From Phycisphaerales bacterium (GTDB taxonomy: Bacteria; Planctomycetota; Phycisphaerae; Phycisphaerales; SM1A02), in NCBI GenBank assembly GCA_013003065.1, contig JABDLI010000157.1, forward strand, positions 1-34,100: a stretch of 34,100 nt of DNA, written 5' to 3'. The notes below the pieces were generated by a model, which saw only the letters and a program-made list of their open reading frames with translations, made no database searches and had not been told where the DNA came from. Position 1 is the stretch's first letter, and each line of letters opens with the position of its first letter. Both the position numbers and the translations under genes were made by a program. Below, one piece after another: positions 1-7,090 of this stretch.

Positions 1-39
1 GCGTCGTCGATCGCGCGAAGGGCACCGACTCCCCACCGC

Positions 40-82
40 GATGGACGACGCACGGCACGGACGCTTCGCTGTCCGTGGCACC
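40..82 (+). repeat. Dispersed hairpin-forming intergenic element, left-edge copy
   Basis: The element begins GATGGACGACGCACGGC and runs into a hairpin whose arms are CACGGAC and GTCCGTG around a GCTTCGCT loop. Positions 54-82 are the exact reverse complement of 34016-34044 at the other end of the window, and positions 40-56 recur at 34084-34100. It lies just past the 3' end of the Nudix gene. No transposase is nearby, so it looks like a REP-like intergenic repeat rather than an insertion sequence. Confidence 0.7.
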
Positions 83-112
83 ATTGAGATGGACGCGGAC
101 ACCAAGCCCACG

Positions 113-682
113 TCACGCCCCGCCGAAGCCCTCCGGAACTGTGCCTTCGGAGACCGTCCACTGCATCGGCTCGACGCGGCAGTCGATGTGCACCACGAAG
201 AATCCGCCGCGGTTGTGCTGCACGAGCGGCCACATGATCGTCCGGTCCGTCGTGGGGATGCCGATCCCCGCGACCGCGTCCGCCTCGACCCACACCAGCG
301 AGCCCTCGTCCATCTCCATCGCCACGATCTCGCCCGGATCGACGGGCCGCTCCACCTCGAAGAGGAAGATGAGCCAGTGCGTTTCGCCTTCGTAGGCAGT
401 CTCGGAGACGATGCCGGCGAGACGGATCTCATCCGGTTGCAAACGCAGCCCGGTCTCTTCCTGGATCTCTCGCGCGGCGCACGCGTGGGGTGACTCGCCG
501 TGCGTCACCTCCAGCTTGCCGCCGATGGGCGAGTACAGACCGGCGTTCGGGCTCTTGCGGCGGTGCAGAAGCAGCACCCGTCCCCGCTCGTCGTACAGGT
601 AGCACAGCACGGCAATGCGGTAGGGCAAGACGCCGTGATCGACCGGCGCGGGGCCGCGGTCCGGGATGGCGTCGCCGGTCAT
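113..682 (-). CDS. Nudix hydrolase (MutT-like)
   Basis: This 189-residue protein should hydrolyse a nucleoside-diphosphate-linked substrate in the cytoplasm; the substrate cannot be read from sequence. The Nudix box spans about residues 54-79, with GGKLE, then GE at 62-63 and REIQEETGL at 71-79, so the metal-binding glutamates E72, E75 and E76 are present. The first loop holds seven residues between G55 and E63 instead of the canonical five. The start is set by a 4-bp ATGA overlap with the end of dapA, which suggests translational coupling. It is the last gene of a probable pdxJ-dapA-nudix transcription unit. The family is confident, the substrate is unknown. Confidence 0.9.
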   Translation of the reverse strand: MTGDAIPDRGPAPVDHGVLPYRIAVLCYLYDERGRVLLLHRRKSPNAGLYSPIGGKLEVTHGESPHACAAREIQEETGLRLQPDEIRLAGIVSETAYEGETHWLIFLFEVERPVDPGEIVAMEMDEGSLVWVEADAVAGIGIPTTDRTIMWPLVQHNRGGFFVVHIDCRVEPMQWTVSEGTVPEGFGGA

Positions 683-1599
683 CGGGGCGCGACCTCGACC
701 GCCACGCGTGTGTCCGCCTGGTTCACCTCGCCGGTCACGAGCGCGCGGAGCGTCGCCACGACCTCATCCGGGGGCGGGCACAGAGGAGGACGAACGACGC
801 CGGTGTCGCGACCGAGCAACGCGAGGGCCGCCTTCACCGGCACGGGGTTCGAGTCGAGCGACAGCAAGGCGCGAGCAAGGGGGAGCGTGCTCCGGTACTG
901 CGTCAACGCGGCTGCGACGTCGCCGTCGAGGAAGGCCGCCACCATCGCGACGACACGGCTCGGGAGCACGTTCGACAGCACCGACACGACGCCGACGGCG
1001 CCGACGCTCAGGAACGCCGGGGTGAGCGGATCGTCGCCGCTCAGCACGTCGAGGTCGGTTTCCGCGGCGATGGCGGCGGCGTTCACGAGGTTACCCGTCG
1101 CGTCCTTCAGGCCGCGGATGTTCGGATGGCCCGCCAGACGCACGATCGTCTCGGACGCAAGCGTCACGCCGGTGCGGCCCGGCACGTTGTAGAGGACGAC
1201 CGGCAGATCGCTCGCGTCGGCGATGCTCGCGTAGTGCCGGTACAGTCCTTCCTGGGAGGGACGGTTGTAGTACGGCGTGACGTGCAACGCCGCGTCGGCG
1301 CCGAGATCGGCCACGATCCGGTGCATCCGAACGGCGCGGGTCGTGTCGTTGGCCCCGGCCCCGGCCATGACGACGAGTCCGGCGGGATGCGCTGCCGCGA
1401 TGGTCTCCTCGACGACAACCAGGTGTTCACGCTCCGACAGCGTCGGTGTCTCGCCCGTCGTGCCGCACGGCACCACGCCCCGCACGCCGGCGATCGACTG
1501 CGTGGTCACGTTGGCGCGGAGGCGAGCGACGTCCACCGTCGTGCCGTCGGCGGTGAAGGGAGTGATGAGGGCCGTGAAGGTGCCGTTGAGTCGGGTCAT
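679..1599 (-). CDS. dapA: 4-hydroxy-tetrahydrodipicolinate synthase (DapA)
   Basis: DapA condenses pyruvate with aspartate-semialdehyde, the first committed step to lysine and diaminopimelate. The 306-residue length fits the family. Visible motifs are GTTGE at 46-50 (T48), YYN at 110-112 (Y111 corresponding to the interdigitating tyrosine of the E. coli enzyme), YNVPGRTG from Y137 with R142, and GLKDATG with the Schiff-base lysine K165. All key residues are in place. It lies 61 bp downstream of pdxJ and overlaps the following Nudix gene by 4 bp. No clear Shine-Dalgarno precedes the ATG. Other members of the DHDPS/NAL aldolase superfamily share the fold, but the complete motif set favours DapA. 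Confidence 0.92.
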   Translation of the reverse strand: MTRLNGTFTALITPFTADGTTVDVARLRANVTTQSIAGVRGVVPCGTTGETPTLSEREHLVVVEETIAAAHPAGLVVMAGAGANDTTRAVRMHRIVADLGADAALHVTPYYNRPSQEGLYRHYASIADASDLPVVLYNVPGRTGVTLASETIVRLAGHPNIRGLKDATGNLVNAAAIAAETDLDVLSGDDPLTPAFLSVGAVGVVSVLSNVLPSRVVAMVAAFLDGDVAAALTQYRSTLPLARALLSLDSNPVPVKAALALLGRDTGVVRPPLCPPPDEVVATLRALVTGEVNQADTRVAVEVAPR

Positions 1600-1660
1600 G
1601 CCGCCAATCCGTTGGGGAGCGATGATGAGGAGGAAGCCGTCCGCGTGGTCCGTCCTTGAT

Positions 1661-2437
1661 TCACTTCGGTCGACCGGCGGGCGTGACCGCAGCCGCCGCG
1701 GCTTCTCGCATGAGCTGCTTCATCTGCCGGACCGCCTCGCGCATGCCGACGAGCAACGCCCGGGCGACGATGCTGTGCCCGATGTGCAGCTCGCGAACCC
1801 CGGGCAATGCCGCCAGCGGCTGCACGTTGTAGTAGTTGAGCGCATGGCCGGCGTTGAACCGCATGCCGGCATCCTGGATCCGGCGGCCGGCGTCGGCCAC
1901 CTGCTCGAGCGCCCGCGAGACGGCCGGCTGCTCCGCATCTCGCCCGTGCTCGTAGAACGCGTGCGCGTAGGGGCCGGTGTGCACCTCGCAGATCGAGAAG
2001 CCGCAGTCGCGGGCCGCCTCGACCTGACGGGGATCGGGGTCGATGAAAGCGCTGACCAGCATGCCGGCGGCCGCGAGCCGAGCCACCACCTCCCGCAGCC
2101 GGACGGGATCGGCGGCGACGTCGAGCCCCCCCTCGGTGGTGATCTCCCGGCGACCCTCCGGCACCAGCATTGCGGTGTGGGGCCGGATGGCCTCGGCGAT
2201 CCCGACCATCTCCGCCGTGGCCGCCATCTCCAGGTTCAGCTTGATGTGGCTCAGCTCGCTGAGCCGCTCGACGTCTCGATCCTGGATGTGCCGGCGATCC
2301 TCCCGGAGGTGAACCGTGATGCCGTCGGCTCCGCCCAGATGCGCTTCCACGGCCGCCCACACCGGATCCGGCTCGAACGTGCGGCGGGCCTGACGCACCG
2401 TCGCGACGTGGTCGATGTTCACGCCGAGCTGGATCAT
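1661..2437 (-). CDS. pdxJ: Pyridoxine 5'-phosphate synthase (PdxJ)
   Basis: PdxJ closes the pyridine ring of vitamin B6 from 1-deoxyxylulose 5-phosphate and 3-amino-2-oxopropyl phosphate. The 258-residue protein starts with the family hallmark GVNIDHVATVRQAR, followed by GADGITVHLREDRRHI (H43), IKLNLEMA (catalytic glutamate E70), and near the C-terminus FNAGHALNYYN and ELHIGHSIVARAL, which line the phosphate and active sites. The length is typical. It is the first gene of a minus-strand unit with dapA and the Nudix gene, and is divergent from phoU. A good promoter places transcription start almost at the ATG. Confidence 0.95.
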   Translation of the reverse strand: MIQLGVNIDHVATVRQARRTFEPDPVWAAVEAHLGGADGITVHLREDRRHIQDRDVERLSELSHIKLNLEMAATAEMVGIAEAIRPHTAMLVPEGRREITTEGGLDVAADPVRLREVVARLAAAGMLVSAFIDPDPRQVEAARDCGFSICEVHTGPYAHAFYEHGRDAEQPAVSRALEQVADAGRRIQDAGMRFNAGHALNYYNVQPLAALPGVRELHIGHSIVARALLVGMREAVRQMKQLMREAAAAAVTPAGRPK

Positions 2438-2443
2438 GGCCGA

Positions 2444-2472
2444 AGCCTAATCCGCTCGGTCGGGAAGGACAA
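2444..2472 (-). promoter_or_regulatory. Candidate pdxJ promoter (leaderless spacing)
   Basis: On the minus strand there is TTGTCC (2467-2472), a 17-bp spacer and TAGGCT (2444-2449). Only six bases (TCGGCC) separate the -10 from the pdxJ ATG, and no Shine-Dalgarno fits in between. The predicted start point therefore falls on or next to the ATG. Confidence 0.5.
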
Positions 2473-2493
2473 GCTCCGGGCGGCGGACGGGTG

Positions 2494-2520
2494 TTGGTTC
2501 CCGACGATCGTGGATATACT
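2494..2520 (+). promoter_or_regulatory. Candidate phoU promoter
   Basis: TTGGTT (2494-2499) and a good TATACT -10 (2515-2520) are separated by 15 bp, slightly short for sigma70. The resulting leader of about 20 nt contains CGAGG at 2536-2540, six bases before the phoU ATG, so this gene looks conventionally leadered. Confidence 0.45.
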
Positions 2521-2546
2521 CGACTCCTCGACCCACGAGGTTTCGA

Positions 2547-3230
2547 ATGACCAGTTTCGAGCATCGACTGCGACAGCTCAAGAGCGATCTCGTCACGCAG
2601 GGTGACCGGGTGTACCAACAGCTCCTGCGAGCGGTCGAGAGCTACTTCGACCGGGACGCGGCCAAGGCGGCCGAGGTCGTGGCAGGCGATGAAGTGATCG
2701 ACCGGGTGGACGTCGAGATCGAACGGGCGTCGATCCCGCTCCTGGCGATCGGCGAGGCGGACGAGCATGCGATCCGCTTCGTCCTGACGATCGTCAAGGT
2801 GAACAACGAGCTGGAACGCTGCGCCGATTGCGCGGTCGACATCGCCGGCGTCGTTCGCGAGTATCACCGCGAGATGACCGAGCTGGTGCCCCCGCGTTTC
2901 CGCGTTATGGCCAACAGCGTCATCGGCATGCTGCGGGACTCCAACCGGGCGCTGGCGGATCTCAACGTCGACCTCGCCCAACAGGTGCTCGCCTTCGACG
3001 ACACGGTGAGTCAGTTCAAACGCGAGATCGAGCTCGACGCCGAGGAGCAGGTGGCGAACGGTGGGATGCCGGTTCGCCTCGCGTTCCGCCTGCGAACGGT
3101 GACCGCTCGACTCGAGCGGGTGGCGGACCACTGCACGAACATCTGCGAGCAGGTCATCTACCTCGAATCGGGGAAGATCGTGCGACACCTGCCCGGGGGC
3201 TGGACCAAGCCGGAGCTGCCCAGCCTGTGA
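2547..3230 (+). CDS. phoU: PhoU-family phosphate regulator
   Basis: PhoU proteins are cytoplasmic helical bundles that damp phosphate uptake and Pho-regulon signalling through the PstB transporter and PhoR. The 227 residues form two related all-helical halves. The metal-binding E/D-x-x-x-D type motifs are visible in ELERCADCAVDIA (about 88-100) and RLERVADHCTNICEQVIY near the C-terminus. The ATG has CGAGG six bases upstream. No pst or phoBR genes are in the window. The next gene, a UDP-sugar pyrophosphorylase, overlaps the stop codon, so the two are co-transcribed. Ppk1 is encoded about 4 kb away, which fits a phosphate theme but does not prove a link. Confidence 0.92.
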   Translation: MTSFEHRLRQLKSDLVTQGDRVYQQLLRAVESYFDRDAAKAAEVVAGDEVIDRVDVEIERASIPLLAIGEADEHAIRFVLTIVKVNNELERCADCAVDIAGVVREYHREMTELVPPRFRVMANSVIGMLRDSNRALADLNVDLAQQVLAFDDTVSQFKREIELDAEEQVANGGMPVRLAFRLRTVTARLERVADHCTNICEQVIYLESGKIVRHLPGGWTKPELPSL

Positions 3231-4675
3231 CGACCCCCGACGTCGGGCCCAGCGTCCGGATGGACGAACGCATCGCCGAGCTGCGCCGTCGTCTCGAACG
3301 CCATCAGCAGACGTACCTCCTCCGGTTTCTCCCCCAGCTCGGAGCCGACGAGCGCGCCACGCTCGTGGGGCAACTGGAGGCGATCGACTTCGATCAGCTC
3401 GCGCAGCTGGCGGCTGCCGGTGCGCACGACACGCCCGACGCCGCCTCCCTCGTCCCCGCTCCGTACGTGCCGGCCCCGCCCGACGGTCCCGATGAGTCCA
3501 CGTCGCATCATCGGGCCGCGGGGGAGACGCTGGTGCGCAGCGGCGCCGTGGCCGTGCTGACCGTCGCCGGCGGCCAGGGCACGCGGCTTGGTTGGGACGG
3601 CCCGAAGGGCACGTACCCCGCGACGGTCGTGACGGGCAAACCGCTCTTTCGCTGCTTCGCGGAGCAGATCCTCGCCGCGGGCAAGAAGTACGAGAGGCCG
3701 ATTCCGTGGCTCATCATGACGAGCCCGGCCAACCACGCGGCGACGCAGGCGTTCTTCGACGACAACAACTTCTTCGGCCTCTGTCGAACAGACGTCCTGA
3801 TGTTCTCGCAAGCCATGCTCCCCTCGCTCGATGCGCAGAGCGGCGCGTTGCTGCTCGAGGAGCGCGACCGCATCGCGCTCAACCCCGACGGTCACGGCGG
3901 CTCGTTGCGGGCACTCGCGAGCAGCGGCGCCCTGGACGAGCTGCAGACGCGAGGCGTGCGGCACATCAGCTACGTGCAGATCGACAACCCGCTGGTCCGG
4001 GTCATCGACCCGGTCTTTCTCGGGCTCCACGCCGACGATGCCGGCAGCTCGGGCCGCATGTCGAGCAAGATGGTCGAGAAGACCGACCCGGCCGAGAAGG
4101 TCGGCGTCTTCACCCGTCACGACGGCCGGACGATGGTGATCGAGTATTCCGATCTGCCCCCCGCCCTCGCCGAGGCTCGCGACGATGCGGGCCGCCTGCG
4201 TTTTCGTGCCGGTTCGATCGCCGTTCACATCATCGCCACCGACTTCGTGGCCGAGCTCACGCGTGACAGAGCCTTCGCCCTGCCCTTCCACCGCGCTCTC
4301 AAACGCGTCCCCTTCCTCGACGCGACCGGTCTCCGCGTCGAGCCCGACACGCCGAACGCGATCAAGTTCGAGACGTTCGTCTTCGACGCCCTGCCCCTCG
4401 CCGGCGACTCGATCGTCCTGGAAACCCGACGCGACAACGAATTCGCCCCGATCAAGAACGCCCAGGGCGCCGACAGTCCTGCCACCAGCCACCAGCTCCA
4501 ATCCGACCGCGCCGGCCGCTGGCTGGAAGCCCACGGCGTGACCATCCCCCGCGACGCGGATGGCCACGTGATGGCGAAGATCGAAATCAGCCCACTGACG
4601 GCGCTCGAACCGGCAGACCTGGTGGCGGTCGATCTGCCGAAAAAGGTGGAGGTAGGAGCCGAGGTCGCGCTCTAG
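3227..4675 (+). CDS. UDP-N-acetylglucosamine pyrophosphorylase-like UDP-sugar uridylyltransferase (UAP1/UDPGP family)
   Basis: The enzyme should make a UDP-sugar from UTP and a sugar 1-phosphate, with GlcNAc-1-P the most likely substrate. The Rossmann-type nucleotide-binding signature is VAGGQGTRLGWDGPKGTYPA at about 113-132; NPDGHGG starts at residue 219; QIDNPL, KFETFVFDALP and EFAPIKNA follow, all hallmarks of the eukaryotic UAP1/AGX group rather than bacterial GlmU. The 482-residue length also fits that group. The chosen start is a GTG forming a GTGA overlap with the phoU stop; an in-frame ATG at 3260 is the alternative. Glc-1-P or GalNAc-1-P cannot be excluded. The convergent neighbour across the repeat block is a phosphohexomutase, which could provide its substrate. 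Confidence 0.88.
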   Translation: MTTPDVGPSVRMDERIAELRRRLERHQQTYLLRFLPQLGADERATLVGQLEAIDFDQLAQLAAAGAHDTPDAASLVPAPYVPAPPDGPDESTSHHRAAGETLVRSGAVAVLTVAGGQGTRLGWDGPKGTYPATVVTGKPLFRCFAEQILAAGKKYERPIPWLIMTSPANHAATQAFFDDNNFFGLCRTDVLMFSQAMLPSLDAQSGALLLEERDRIALNPDGHGGSLRALASSGALDELQTRGVRHISYVQIDNPLVRVIDPVFLGLHADDAGSSGRMSSKMVEKTDPAEKVGVFTRHDGRTMVIEYSDLPPALAEARDDAGRLRFRAGSIAVHIIATDFVAELTRDRAFALPFHRALKRVPFLDATGLRVEPDTPNAIKFETFVFDALPLAGDSIVLETRRDNEFAPIKNAQGADSPATSHQLQSDRAGRWLEAHGVTIPRDADGHVMAKIEISPLTALEPADLVAVDLPKKVEVGAEVAL

Positions 4676-4683
4676 GCGCGGCC

Positions 4684-4719
4684 GGACACCGACGCAGACA
4701 CGGACGCGGACACGGACGC
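4684..4719 (+). repeat. 12-bp minisatellite, three units
   Basis: The units are GGACACCGACGC, AGACACGGACGC and GGACACGGACGC. The array starts 9 bp after the uridylyltransferase stop codon. Confidence 0.8.
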
Positions 4720-4740
4720 GTCAGCGCGAACGCGCCCATC

Positions 4741-5063
4741 GCGCAATCCCCCGACCCAACCTGCTCGAGGCGGCATGGACGCCGCCGGTTCCCGCGCAGC
4801 GCCTGCCGCCGCATGGCGGCACATAAACAGTCATACCCACGCTGAACCATCCAGACGCCAGCCCGCAGGACGCGGGCGGTGTATTTGGGCGCTCCGCCGT
4901 CCTGTGCTTCGCCGCAGGATGCGGCGGATCGAGCGGGGGTCGGTTGAGCGCCGGACGACTCAGCGTTCAGCGCACGACCAACTGAGGCCGAGGGCGGCAG
5001 GACGCCGCCCGTGAAAGCACAGGGCGTCCGGACGCCACCGGCGTGTTCGCGCGGTTGGGGGAG
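4741..5063 (+). repeat. 323-bp hairpin-rich direct repeat, copy 1
   Basis: This copy begins GCGCAATCCCCCGACCCAAC and ends GTTGGGGGAG. It aligns with copy 2 at a constant offset of 345 bp with scattered substitutions and no visible gaps. It contains a series of GC-rich hairpins: GGCGGC-ATGGAC-GCCGCC, TGCCGCC-GCAT-GGCGGCA, CCCGC-AGGAC-GCGGG, CGCCGCA-GGA-TGCGGCG, and GGGCGGC-AGGAC-GCCGCCC at 4992-5010, plus the perfect palindrome GGCGTCCGGACGCC. The conserved GTGAAAGCACAG follows the last hairpin. Confidence 0.9.
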
Positions 5064-5085
5064 CGGCCAGGAACCCCTTCCTGCC

Positions 5086-5408
5086 GCGCAACTCCCCGAC
5101 CCAACCTGCTCGAGGCGGCATGGACGCCGCCGGTCCCCGCGCAGCTCCTGCCGCCGCATGGCGGCACATAACTAGTCATACCCACGCTGAACCATCCAGA
5201 CGCCAGCCCGCAGGATGCGGGCGGTGTATTTGGGCGTCACGCCGTCCTGTGCTTCGCCGCAGGATGCGGCGGATCGAGCGTGGGTCGGTTCGACGCCGGA
5301 CGACGCAGCGTTCAGCGAACGACCAACTGAGGCCGAGGGCGGCAGGACGCCGCCCGTGAAAGCACAGGGCGTCCGGACGTCACCGACATGTTTGCGCGGC
5401 TGGGGGAG
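5086..5408 (+). repeat. 323-bp hairpin-rich direct repeat, copy 2
   Basis: This is the second copy of the unit at 4741-5063, with substitutions such as GCGCAACTCCCCGACCCAAC at its left end. Several hairpin arms are preserved, although the GGCGTCCGGACGCC palindrome of copy 1 is broken here to GGCGTCCGGACGTC. It is followed directly by the purine tract. Confidence 0.9.
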
Positions 5409-5457
5409 AATTGGAATTGGAATGGGAATGGGAAGGGGAAGTGGAAGTGGAATTGGA
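5409..5457 (+). repeat. Purine-rich hexamer tract (GGAAKK)n
   Basis: About eight imperfect six-base units of the form GGAATT, GGAATG, GGAAGG and GGAAGT run in tandem, giving one almost all-purine strand apart from the T positions. A duplicated GACCCGGAGAA and another GAATTGGAATTC-type segment follow up to about 5500. The composition is unlike the rest of the window. It is probably a slippage-prone microsatellite. Confidence 0.8.
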
Positions 5458-5500
5458 CCCGGAGAACGGGGACCCGGAGAATCGTGAATTGGAATTCCGA

Positions 5501-5565
5501 TGGCGGCAGGACGCCGCCCGTGAAAGCACAGAGCGTCCCAAGGTCACCGGCGTGTTTGCGCGCGG
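5501..5565 (+). repeat. Partial third copy of the hairpin repeat (right end only)
   Basis: GGCGGC-AGGAC-GCCGCC, then GTGAAAGCACAG, a GCGTCC box and GTGTTTGCGCG, match the right-hand part of the two full copies. The GCGTCC-GGACGC palindrome is altered here to GCGTCCCAAGGT. It stops just before the phosphohexomutase stop codon. Confidence 0.8.
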
Positions 5566-5569
5566 TCCA

Positions 5570-6988
5570 TCACCCCACCGCCCCCGCCAATCCCGCCGCA
5601 TCCACCGCTTCGTCCAGCAGGTCCGTCGCCGCTGCCTTGGACGACCCCTCGGCGATCAGCCGCATGATCGGTTCGGTGTTGCTGGGCCGCACGTGCACCC
5701 AGCCGCCGGAGGTGTCCACGCGGATTCCGTCGGCGCGATCCTGGGTCGCGTCCGCGAAGTGGTGCGCGATGGCGTCGAGCGCCGGTGCGATGGCCGCGCG
5801 GCCACCGATCATCGAGAGGTCGACCTTGCGTTTGAGCATCACGTAGGCGGGAAGCTCATCCACGAGCGCGCTCAGCGGCCGGCCTTCGGCGGCGAGCAGA
5901 TCGAGGACGAGCGCCATCGACGAGAGCGAATCCCGCACCCACGTGACGGCGGGCAGAATCACGCCGCCGTTGCCCTCGCCCCCGATGCGGGCGTCCGCGC
6001 CGGCCGCTCGCAACGCGGCCGCCACGTTTGCCTCGCCGACCGCGGTCCGCACCACGCGAACGCCGGGATACCGCGTCGCCAGATCGTCGATCATGCGGCT
6101 GGTCGAGAGGTTCGCGGCGACCACACCGGGGCCGCCGTGCTGGTCGAGCCACCGGCGGGCGGCCAGCACCAGCGTGTACTCCTCGCCGATGTACCGGCCC
6201 CGCTCGTCCACGATCGCGAGCCGATCGGCATCGGGGTCCTGGGCAAAGCCCGCGGCCGCGCCGATGCGGCGGGTGTGGTCGGCGAGATCGCCCAGGTGGG
6301 CTTCAACCGGTTCCGGGGGGTGCGCAAAGCGGCCGGTCGGCGCCGCGTTGTCGTGCGCCACGTCGACGCCCAGCATCTCGAGGAGCATCCGCCCGCCGGC
6401 GCCGCCCGCGCCGTTGACGGAATCGAGCACCACGTTGAGACCGGCGGCGCGAATTGCCTCGACGTTGACGTGGGGGAGCACATCCTCGACGTGCTGCCGG
6501 GTCCCGTCCGGGTCGGCGGCGACGACACCGAGATCATCGACGCCGGCATAGTCGGCAACGCCGGCCCGGAACGCCTCGAGGATCACCGCCGCATCCTCCG
6601 CCGGTGGTGCCACCCCGCCGGCCATGAGGAACTTGACCCCGTTCCACTCGATCGGGTTGTGCGAGGCGGTGACGACGATGCCGCCGTCCGCCTCGAGCCG
6701 GCGGATCATGACGCCGACGGTCGGAGTGGCCACGACGCCCAGGTCGACGACCCGCGCGCCGACGGCGGCCAGAGCGGCCGCGGTGGAGCCGGCGAGGATC
6801 GAACCCGACGGGCGGCTGTCTCGTCCGAGGCAGATCACCGGCCTCACGCCGCGGATGCGTTTCACGTGCGTCGCGAACGCGGCGGCGAGATCGACCGCGA
6901 TCGGCGGGGTCATCGTCCTTCCCACGAGTCCGCGGGCGCCCGAGACCGAGAGCATGAGCGGGGCATCGGAGTCGAGTGGTCGGCTCAT
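5570..6988 (-). CDS. glmM: Phosphoglucosamine mutase-like alpha-D-phosphohexomutase (archaeal GlmM-like)
   Basis: The enzyme interconverts hexose 6- and 1-phosphates; GlmM converts GlcN-6-P to GlcN-1-P on the way to UDP-GlcNAc. The 472 residues carry all four phosphohexomutase landmarks: TASHNP with phosphoserine S109, the Mg-binding DPDADR, the sugar-binding loop GGEGNGG, and the phosphate-binding RPSNTEP near the C-terminus. GGEGNGG is characteristic of archaeal-type GlmM; bacterial GlmM has a GGE-x-SGH loop. The gene converges with the UAP1-like gene across the repeat block, consistent with one amino-sugar nucleotide pathway. Phosphomannomutase or phosphoglucomutase activity remains possible. 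No Shine-Dalgarno is visible, and a TATGCT box lies nine bases upstream of the ATG. Confidence 0.85.
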   Translation of the reverse strand: MSRPLDSDAPLMLSVSGARGLVGRTMTPPIAVDLAAAFATHVKRIRGVRPVICLGRDSRPSGSILAGSTAAALAAVGARVVDLGVVATPTVGVMIRRLEADGGIVVTASHNPIEWNGVKFLMAGGVAPPAEDAAVILEAFRAGVADYAGVDDLGVVAADPDGTRQHVEDVLPHVNVEAIRAAGLNVVLDSVNGAGGAGGRMLLEMLGVDVAHDNAAPTGRFAHPPEPVEAHLGDLADHTRRIGAAAGFAQDPDADRLAIVDERGRYIGEEYTLVLAARRWLDQHGGPGVVAANLSTSRMIDDLATRYPGVRVVRTAVGEANVAAALRAAGADARIGGEGNGGVILPAVTWVRDSLSSMALVLDLLAAEGRPLSALVDELPAYVMLKRKVDLSMIGGRAAIAPALDAIAHHFADATQDRADGIRVDTSGGWVHVRPSNTEPIMRLIAEGSSKAAATDLLDEAVDAAGLAGAVG

Positions 6989-6997
6989 CGTGAGGGA

Positions 6998-7003
6998 AGC
7001 ATA
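6998..7003 (-). promoter_or_regulatory. Candidate -10 of a leaderless glmM promoter
   Basis: TATGCT on the minus strand is followed by nine bases (TCCCTCACG) and the ATG. There is no recognisable -35 at 17 bp and no Shine-Dalgarno, so the assignment rests on the -10 and its position. Confidence 0.35.
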
Positions 7004-7009
7004 GCCGCG

Positions 7010-7049
7010 ATCGAGCCGGCCGCTCGGGGAGCGGAACGGCCGGCTCGAT
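7010..7049. promoter_or_regulatory. 13-bp perfect inverted repeat in the glmM/PTPS divergent promoter region
   Basis: ATCGAGCCGGCCG (7010-7022) and its exact complement CGGCCGGCTCGAT (7037-7049) flank a 14-bp spacer. The repeat sits centrally in the 102-bp gap between two divergent start codons, just outside both candidate -10 boxes. This is where an operator controlling both genes would lie. It could also form a hairpin if transcribed. Confidence 0.6.
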
Positions 7050-7073
7050 GCTCACGAAACGGCAACTCTCCAG

Positions 7074-7082
7074 TGCTATAGT
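7074..7082 (+). promoter_or_regulatory. Extended -10 promoter for the PTPS-ppk1 pair
   Basis: TGC followed by TATAGT (7077-7082) forms an extended -10. The -35 region is weak. Only eight bases (GCGGGGCC) separate the -10 from the ATG at 7091, so the mRNA would be leaderless or nearly so. Confidence 0.5.
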
Positions 7083-7090
7083 GCGGGGCC

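Larger units (their letters stand above)
4676..5569. other. 894-bp non-coding repeat-filled intergenic region between convergent genes
   Basis: No convincing gene lies here. Open frames exist in several phases, but they repeat between the tandem copies and follow the repeat rather than a coding pattern. In order the region holds a 12-bp minisatellite, two 323-bp direct repeats separated by 22 bp, a purine-rich hexamer tract with a duplicated GACCCGGAGAA, and a third partial copy of the repeat's right end. The flanking genes end towards it. Confidence 0.8.

Noticed and set aside
490-1659. Long plus-strand open frames opposite dapA and pdxJ
   Set aside because: They are antisense shadows of recognised genes; the translation is Arg-rich low-complexity typical of GC-rich off-frame reading.
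4775-5359. Two near-identical 79-codon frames
   Set aside because: They lie at the same place in both tandem repeat copies and encode no recognisable protein; the DNA repeat explains them.
4741-5565. CRISPR array
   Set aside because: The repeat unit is 323 bp with internal hairpins; there are no short regular repeats with unique spacers, and no cas genes.
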